NCBI GenBank assembly: GCA_034401135.1
Contig: JAWZSP010000001.1
Coordinates: 5,270,001 to 5,334,000 of the forward strand
Length of the DNA: 64,000 nt
DNA from: Volutella citrinella
Taxonomy: Eukaryota; Ascomycota; Sordariomycetes; Hypocreales; Nectriaceae
Direction: 5' to 3'
Both the position numbers and the translations under genes were made by a program. This document shows positions 57,732 through 64,000 of this stretch, piece after piece. Each line of letters begins with the position of its first letter. The stretch's first letter is position 1. A model generated the notes under the pieces. The model was not told the DNA's origin. It ran no database searches and saw only the letters and a list, made by a program, of their open reading frames with translations.

Positions 57732-58389
57732 GGCGCCGGTCGCGTGACTAGAAACGTAACAGGGTGTTTCGAGGAAGTTGTTTGCTGCTGGCAAAGTTGA
57801 AGGAGCGAAGATAACGCAGATGGATGATTGGCGTCGCAGGATTGCGTTGGATGTCAGTGTTGATATGGGAACGTTGTCACAAGCGAAATACCCGTCGCAG
57901 ACGCCAGGGGCTCACGCCGCCAGCACCAGTCAGGCTTGGCCAGGGCATCAGCCTGCACTGCTGCAGTAGATCAGGTGGCCCGAGCTCCCGCCTGTACCTC
58001 CCTAGCGCCAGCTTGGGGCAAGTGTACCTCAGCGCCCGCCTGTCTGGATCCAGGCAGCTTTCACGCACGTGATGGCGCAGATGACAGAACTGCTGCCAGA
58101 GTCTAGTGAAAGCCACTCTGGTGACGAATCCACCTCCAGTGGCCACTATTGGAGGAGACTTATCCATATCAATACGCAATGTATTCGCTAGTCGGTATTA
58201 TGGCTGATGGTTCCTCGTCAGGAGTTGTAGGAGAGGAACTTCCAGCCAACGACATTCGTGGAACACATTCAAGACTTGGCAAAGGTTCTTCCAGAATCAC
58301 AAATGTATTCAATGCCCATTTCCTTTTCCCAACTTGCAACACATTCCCAACGATGTCTCATCATGCCCAAATTTCGTTGTGTGGATTCA
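57732..58389. other. Intergenic 0.66 kb
   Basis: BAR-gene promoter and 3' side of the N-acetylglutamate synthase gene. No gene seen. Confidence 0.5.
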
Positions 58390-60446
58390 TTAGTCCACAA
58401 TGTGCTTGTTATCAGCCCATGACGGTTCGACGCCGCGACAAACAGACTCATAGTCTCGAAGGATCGCATCGTCCGGGCACAGTCCCGGTGTTGTCCAGAA
58501 CATGGTCCAGTTTGAGTCTGAGAGCTTGTGTGTTCCCGCCGACCGCTCGAAATACCACTTATTCACAGGATTGTCCTTCCGACTCCTCCAGGATACCCCG
58601 TTGGGAAAGCAATCCCGAACCATTGCATTGAAGACAACGTCGGCAACGCCTCCGCTGCCCTGGCTTCTCTTAAGAACGGCGAATTTGTCCAGGTATGGCA
58701 CCATACGGCCCTGGGCATAAGCCGTTTCTTCGTCAAGGCCGTCCGGTCGCTCCCAGGTTAGAATGGCGCCACCTTCGTATTCTCCGGCAATGATCACTCC
58801 AGCCAGATTCTCATTGACACGGTCAAGATAATCATGAACGTCAAGCTTCCTGTTGAAAGAATCTTCAATGAGATACACTAGGCGCGGCAAATCAATGCAG
58901 TTATCTGTGAGGCGAAGACGGGGTCCACCAGGTTGTGGCGGCCGCCACGGGTTTGCTCGTGGGTCGGGGAAAATCGTAAGCGGCATCCCTCTCTTCAAGA
59001 GTGTTGACCCATAGAGGGAGTCTACAGGCGCTGCGTCTTGGCCCGATTGAGACGGCGGAATCGGCAGAGAGGACGAGTAAACCGGCTTGTCGGTGAGTAG
59101 GTTGTAAAGCAGAGGGTTCTTCTGTCGCCGAGTCGTAGCCATGTCCCCGAATCCGAAAGTAGAAGCACCGTCCGATGTCACGGTCGACCTAGGTGCTGCG
59201 GGGGTAATGTTGGCTGCCGCAGAAGGCGAGGTGATCAGGGCAGAAGCGGTCGAGGGGAGCATTGACAGAGTATCCTTGGCCAATGCCAAGTTTGCAGCAT
59301 GGGCAGTGACAAGTTCCTTTTGAGGGCCACCATCTACCAACGGAGACCCCTCTGGTCCCATGAGCTGCTCCATCAAACTTGTATACTCCTGTTCCAGATT
59401 GATAAATCGATGGGATGCCCCTGGGCGGCCAGTGACAGGAACACCCCCAAGTGGATCAACGAGGAGGATTCTCTCCACCGTTGCCTTGGTCCTAGGCTCA
59501 GTGGGTTTGGGATACTCGTCGCTCAAGTGCGAGGAAGGGTCAAACTGCAGCCCGGCAAAGTATTTCGTCAGGGCAAAGACAATCTTGTTCGAGTCTACCG
59601 GTTGAGGAGAAGTTATCTCGTCAGGTTTCACCAAGGAAGGAATAACGGGTATCCTCCCATGGTGGAGAATCCGGTCGATGAATCCAAGGTCATCCACCTG
59701 GATATCTGGAGATAGGAAGCGTGGCGTGGAGGACCCTGAAACACCAATCTTGGAGAACAGATTATTTGCTTCCTTGGCGCCAGGCTTTCCAAATTCATCA
59801 ATGGCCTCGCAGAGACGGAAGACCTGGTCCTGAAAGGTACGAGGGTGCTCGTCGAGACCGCAATCAACAACAACAAGGCTGAGCAAGCCCAGCCTACGCA
59901 GCTGAAACAATGTCTTGGCCACTCCTCGCAGAGTTTCCGTATCGATATCCTGTGGAGCTCGGAGCTTTACGATGGCAATTCGGAGGGGTCCCGAATCAAT
60001 TGAAGGCTCCTGCTCCTTTCGTTCCCCTTGGACAAACTTGGGCGCCTCGGCGACGGACTTGGGCGTCTTCTCCGCATACTTTTGCAGGTAGCCTTTGGCA
60101 TCTCGCCTGGTGGCAGAGGCTTCGAGGACGGAGACGATAAAGTCCTGGAGGGTGAATCAATCAGCACATTTTCTATTCTTCTGTGAACTTCATTGGCGAC
60201 AGGGAGGCATACTCGATCTAGCTGTCGTATCCTGGAGGCGTGCCGAGCTCCGTCACCGATCCGGACAGGGCTTGACGAAGGACGGGTGTTTGAGCTCGAT
60301 CGCCTCGCGCTACTGACAGCGTGTGGCACTTGGCTGAAGTCGGATCGCGGAAGCAAGGCGCGGAGAGCGGTTGAGGAGGTGGGTGAACATTGGCCGCAGC
60401 TGGCCGCTTTCTTCGAGGCGCGGGTCCAGGCTATGCCGAGGGCCAT
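58390..60446 (-). CDS. ARG2: N-acetylglutamate synthase, mitochondrial
   Basis: First committed enzyme of arginine synthesis: transfers acetyl from acetyl-CoA to glutamate in the mitochondrion. Exons 60446-60213 and 60144-58390 give 662 residues. The N-terminal 70 residues are rich in Arg, Ser and Ala (MALGIAWTRASKKAA), a likely mitochondrial targeting peptide. Then DRDFIVSVLEASATRRDA, RIAIVKLRAP and the amino-acid-kinase-like domain. The C-terminal NAT domain contains RLVYLIEDSFNRKLDVHDYL, GVIIAGEYEGGAILTWE and SNWTMFWTTPG (about 622). Splicing at 60212/60144 joins QLDR to DFIV in frame and was chosen for that reason. A TGAGTCA site at 60639-60645 lies 193 bp upstream. The gene is divergent from the dehydrogenase at 61162. 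Confidence 0.93.
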
Positions 60447-61161
60447 GACGGTCGTCCAGCTCCGTAGACAAAACAGCTTGCGGTGAGCGGGCCTGGGTGG
60501 CCTGCGGTGAAGAATGGGTATGCTGCGGCCTCAAAAAAATGCCGTGTTAGCTGTGCCACATCGTAGGGGGTCCCACGCAAATGTTCTAGTAGAAGCAGGG
60601 TTGCACTTGGGGAATCGAGAAAAAGAAGAAGCAGATCGTGAGTCAAAATCCCCAGACTGTTTGGGAGCCAAAGCGCGGCTAGCGAGGGCAGCTGATGCCC
60701 GATAAGATAAGGTCCCGCCGCCGCAGGGCCGGTTTGCGCCGATTTGCCCAGGCCTTGCAGCTGTCCTGAGCTACCCCGCCAAAGCCGTGGGATGGTCTAT
60801 AGAACCATGGGGGTAGCTCCGTCACCAGCGCATCACAGAGTGGGATGAACTCTCCAGCGTCCGGACACAAGGAATCATCTACAATGTCTTCCTCATTGAT
60901 TAATGACGTGATCGGCTCCCGGGTTATTCCATTAACATATATCAGATGCCGGTTGTCTCAATTGCTCATAAACCTTGCTGTGATGCCGAAGTCCCGACCA
61001 GCAGCTTAGTCGCATTTCATATCCATTATTAAGCCAGAGGAGCGTCCCGTAGATGAGAATTACCGAAACTATATAAGAAGAGGGCATGCACCTGCGCATT
61101 GCACCCGAAAACCACCATCGAGCATTCATTTGTCTGTGTCGTGCAACCACCAGGCAACATC
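60447..61161. other. Divergent promoter region of ARG2 and the dehydrogenase gene
   Basis: 715 bases between divergent starts; holds a Gcn4-type site and no gene. A TATATAAG-like sequence occurs at about 61070, some 90 bp upstream of the dehydrogenase ATG. Confidence 0.55.
60639..60645. promoter_or_regulatory. Gcn4/CPC1-type site TGAGTCA upstream of ARG2
   Basis: A perfect palindromic TGAGTCA lies 193 bp upstream of the ARG2 ATG. Gcn4/CPC1 activates arginine genes, so the position is plausible. One chance match in a region of this size is possible. Confidence 0.5.
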
Positions 61162-62143
61162 ATGGCTCCCAAGCTTCTCTGGATCGGCCTCGGCAACATG
61201 GGCCGGGTAAGCATTTGCATTGATGCGCCCTAATGCCGATTTTGCCTCGCTAATCGTGTGCCAGGGTATGAGTAAGAACATTGTTGAGAAGGGTGGGCTC
61301 GACTCACCACTCCTACTCTACAATCGATCAAACAAGCGGGCCGTGGACCATAGCAACAGCCTTCCGGCCGGGAAGACACAGGTGGCCGAGTCTGTCGCCA
61401 GCGGCGTAGCTCAGGCCGACGTCATATTTTCATGCGTCGCCAACGACGAAGCCGTCCAGGAGCTCTATGGCAAGATCTTGGAGGGTGATGTCAAGGGCAA
61501 GCTGTTCATCGAGTCCTCCACCATCCACCCAGACACCACTGAGGCGATTGGGGCCGCTGTCGTGGCCAAGGGTGCCCAGTATGTGGCTGCGCCGGTTTTC
61601 GGTGCCCCGGCCATGGCGGACTCTGGCCAGCTCATTGGCGTCCTCGCAGGCCCCCGTGCGAGTGTTGAGAGGGCCAAGCCTTGGTTCACGGGCGTGACTG
61701 CTAGGGCTGAGATCGACATGGGCGATGAGCCATACGGCAAATCGCTGACCCTCAAGGTCCTCGGCAACACGTTCATTCTCAACATGGTCGAACAGCTCTC
61801 TGAGGCCCATGTTGCCGCTGAGAAGATCGGTCTAGGGACGAAAGCGCTGCATCAGTTCGTCGAGACCATGTTCCCGGGTCCCTACGCCGCATACAGCACG
61901 CGCATGATCACCGGCGACTACCATAAGCGAGATGAGCCGCTCTTCGCTGTTTATTTGGCACGAAAGGATGCACGGCATGCCATGAACTTGGCCTCAGCAG
62001 CGGGGGTGAGGCTTAGGAACGTAGAGACCGGCGATGCTCATCTTGCTCAGGTCAAGGAACACGCCGGCCCTACGGGTGACATTGCGGGTATCTATGGGGC
62101 CGTGAGGAAAGAGGCTGGGCTTAAATTTGAGAATGATGCCTAG
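61162..62143 (+). CDS. NADP-binding 3-hydroxyisobutyrate-dehydrogenase-like enzyme
   Basis: Exons 61162-61206 and 61265-62143 give 307 residues. The Rossmann motif is visible across the intron: WIGLGNMGRGMSKN. Further family features are SCVANDEAVQELY, FIESSTIHPDTTEA, YVAAPVFGAPAMADSGQL (the substrate-binding region) and LKVLGNTFILNMVEQLSEA, which carries the likely catalytic Lys (LKVLGN). This fits the beta-hydroxyacid dehydrogenase superfamily (6-phosphogluconate/3-hydroxyisobutyrate type). The substrate is unknown; no mitochondrial leader is evident. It lies divergent to ARG2 and upstream of VMA9 on the same strand. Confidence 0.85.
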
Positions 62144-62602
62144 TTTATGTCAATGCAACTTTCTCCATCCTGCTCAAATGAACTGCTCGTTATTGTGAAT
62201 CCCTCCCGCGGGAGCGTTGAGTCCAAGCCTTCAACGCACCGGATGTTGCACACCATAACGTTATGGCCACCGAATACTCCGAAATTTCCGCATAGAAAAC
62301 CTCAGGCTCCTGCTAACTGAAGAAACGTAAGTATTTGTTTCATGCAATCATTTCCATAGCCACCCAAACGGTAAATAGCTGCCTAGCATTTAAACTGTAG
62401 CCTGAGGGGTGTGCCGCACTTACCCTACAGCCTCGACCATGACTAAGCATTGGAGGTGATGCAACCTCGCAGCAGCAACTGGCTTGGACCTCAGACAGCT
62501 ACTGAACCTATTAGTCGAACCTCAGCCACCATCATCTCGCATCACAGCTCTCCTGCCGGCGGGAACAGGCTCGACCAACACATTCAATTCGGATCGCCCA
62601 CC
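62144..62602. other. Intergenic 0.46 kb
   Basis: 3' UTR of the dehydrogenase gene and promoter of the V-ATPase gene. No gene seen. Confidence 0.5.
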
Positions 62603-63037
62603 ATGGCCGAAGGGTGCGTCTACCATTTCCTGATGCTCCCATGATTTACCGTTGAAGCGTCCTTCTGCCTCCTTGGCGCCTCATGCCAGCTGACGCGTAG
62701 TGGCCAAACGACTGACTCTATTTCGCAAACCAGATACGCCGTCTTCATCGGCCTCGTCATCGTCGCAGCCCTATGCGCTGCCTCGTGGTTCTTTGCCCCT
62801 AAAGGAGAAAACCAAGTGTCAGTCTCGCCGCCTTCGCCCGCTATTTCTCGCTCCCTGGCCGGGGAGCCGGACTCCTTGGAACAGTTCGCTGACCCTGCCT
62901 CCTATAGCCTTTGGCGGTCATCGCTCATTCTCTCGATTGTGAGCTGCTACCTCATGTGGGCCATCACTTTCCTCGCGCAGCTTCACCCCCTGATTTCACC
63001 GAAACGAAACGACCTGCGGTTGGAGAGCCTCGAATAA
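62603..63037 (+). CDS. VMA9: V-ATPase V0 subunit e
   Basis: Small membrane subunit of the vacuolar proton pump, needed for V0 assembly. Exons 62603-62613, 62734-62817 and 62908-63037 give 74 residues, the usual length. The spliced protein has MAEGYAVFIGLVIVAAL, a first membrane helix ending in FFAPKGENQ, then VLWRSSLILSIVSCYLMWAI, the second helix, with FLAQLHPLISPKRNDLR at the C-terminus. Exon 1 holds only 11 coding nt. The second donor is GTCAGT at 62818, which restores NQVLWRSS. It is convergent with the Arv1-like gene, 272 bases apart. Confidence 0.92.
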
Positions 63038-63309
63038 CGGAGATACGAAGGAGGGCTGGGATGGGATGCAATGCGACGGAGAGAACCATGGGATACCGGT
63101 AGCTACGGAGCCGATAAACAAGAGGGATGGCGATAATATGTATCATTTGTGTTTATTGACCTGCCGACTATTATATGTTGTGCGGATGGAGTCAAATGGG
63201 AGTCAGAACCAACGCCTTTTTCTATAAACCGGCCGGAATGCGCGCTGCAAACATCACAGTGACGCTGTGAACCATTACTTCCTTGTCTAAGAGCCGTTCC
63301 ATGAACATG

Positions 63310-64000
63310 TCAGACGGCCAGGCGACCAGCCCACTCCTTGGCGTACATTAACAGCGCCCACAGGGCCTTGCCGTCTGCCGCGACGCTGCTCTCGTCCACG
63401 GAGTCAACGTCCCCGAGCCCAGCGGCGGCGAGAACGGCGCGCCCCACTATCCAGCGCGATGAAGCCCCTGCAATGACCAGCAAACAAGCTGTGTGATATC
63501 TACAGTCGAGGAGAATTCGCAGGGCTTCGACATTGTTGGCCACCACGGCCCAGCCGAGCGAGCGAGCGGCGGCAGGGACATCGTACTCCCACACCACCAT
63601 CAGGATGGGAAATAGCTTGGTGGACGAGGATACGAGGAGGGCGGTAGAGACGGAATTTGGTCGGGAATAGCGTGGGAAGATGCCCAACATGTGCAAGGGC
63701 GAGAAGGGCGACGAGGTTAGAAAGCGGATGGCGACGTGGAAGGCAGCCGTGGAGAGCGCGCAGAAGATAACTATTGCGATGGCGTCCTAGGTCAGTCCAA
63801 TGGCCTCGTTTGCTGCCTCACGAGCAGCGGGACAGAGTTGAACTTACGAAAGAAGAGGTATTGGAGGACGATGGGCTGCTGGGCAAGCCTGCCGAGGTTG
63901 CTCTCTCCGGGCACGGCGCCAGGGACGGCCTGCTTCTCGAGGCGAGCCCACGTCAGATAGACGTCGAAGAGGAGCAGCAGGACGCCGAGGCGGATGACGG
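63310..64000 (-). CDS. ARV1: Arv1-like lipid/sterol homeostasis protein, 3' part
   Basis: Arv1 proteins are ER membrane proteins for sterol distribution and GPI-anchor synthesis. The N-terminal zinc-binding part lies beyond the window. Exons seen: 64000-63848 (cut by the edge) and 63770-63310. The first begins VIRLGVLLLLFDVYLTWARLE and ends QQPIVLQYLFF. It joins at the AATAG acceptor at 63771 to LIFCALSTAAFHVAIRFL. The nearer acceptor CCTAG (63789) breaks the frame. Further hydrophobic segments follow (LVSSSTKLFPILMVVWEYD, ALRILLDCRYHTACLLVI), ending AGRLAV. Identification rests on VIRLGxLLLLFDVYLTWAR, the Arv1 pattern after the HRPQVYRHLL region, which is off the edge. Confidence 0.8.

Noticed and set aside
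60447..61161. Possible arginine attenuator peptide uORF upstream of ARG2
   Set aside because: No matching peptide was seen, and that uORF belongs to the carbamoyl-phosphate synthetase small-subunit gene, so it is not expected here.
1..64000. CRISPR arrays, operons, plasmid origins
   Set aside because: The window is eukaryotic; intron-bearing genes and no repeat-spacer arrays were seen.

Overview
The window is nuclear DNA of a filamentous ascomycete. The evidence is 20 intact intron-bearing genes plus two cut by the window edges. Introns are mostly 50-100 nt with GT..AG ends, and the gene set is typical of Pezizomycotina: class VI chitin synthase, Hsp88, a PRC2 EED-like protein, MYND and PAS proteins, and nitrate reductase. 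The protein sequences look like Sordariomycetes, perhaps Hypocreales, but that is an impression and not a test. All exon limits below were worked out by hand from splice sites and reading-frame continuity.

Layout. 1-3.2 kb: the 5' part of a homocitrate synthase gene (minus strand, running off the left edge) faces a decayed argininosuccinate lyase pseudogene (plus strand). The pseudogene has a MITE-like inverted-repeat element against its 5' end, and three Gcn4/CPC1-type sites lie between the two genes. 3.2-7.6 kb: gene-poor sequence with simple repeats. 7.6-24.5 kb: a large MMS1_N/CPSF-A-like protein, eIF5B, Hsp88 (Hsp110 class) and a class VI chitin synthase. 25.5-31 kb: NMD factor UPF2 and a small MYND protein. 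31-37.3 kb: a second MITE-like element with a TA duplication, nitrate reductase with NirA and GATA sites in its promoter, and a vacuolar cation/H+ exchanger. 38.5-49.3 kb: an Hrq1-like helicase, a RanBP1-domain Yrb2-like protein, a Yip1-family protein and a PAS protein. 51-57.7 kb: EED-like WD40 protein, Rrn11-like Pol I factor, complex I NDUFA5-like subunit and a Gvp36-like BAR protein. 58.4-64 kb: N-acetylglutamate synthase, an NADP-binding 3-hydroxyisobutyrate-dehydrogenase-like enzyme, V-ATPase subunit e and an Arv1-like protein cut by the right edge.

Most genes are conserved housekeeping genes with no shared pathway, so this is not a gene cluster. The only thread is amino-acid and nitrogen metabolism (homocitrate synthase, argininosuccinate lyase remnant, N-acetylglutamate synthase, nitrate reductase), several with matching regulatory motifs. 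I found no clearly undescribed system. The strongest leads are the decayed argininosuccinate lyase copy beside its MITE, a non-AG splice acceptor in the homocitrate synthase gene, the TA-flanked MITE, and the EED-like gene with a GC donor intron.
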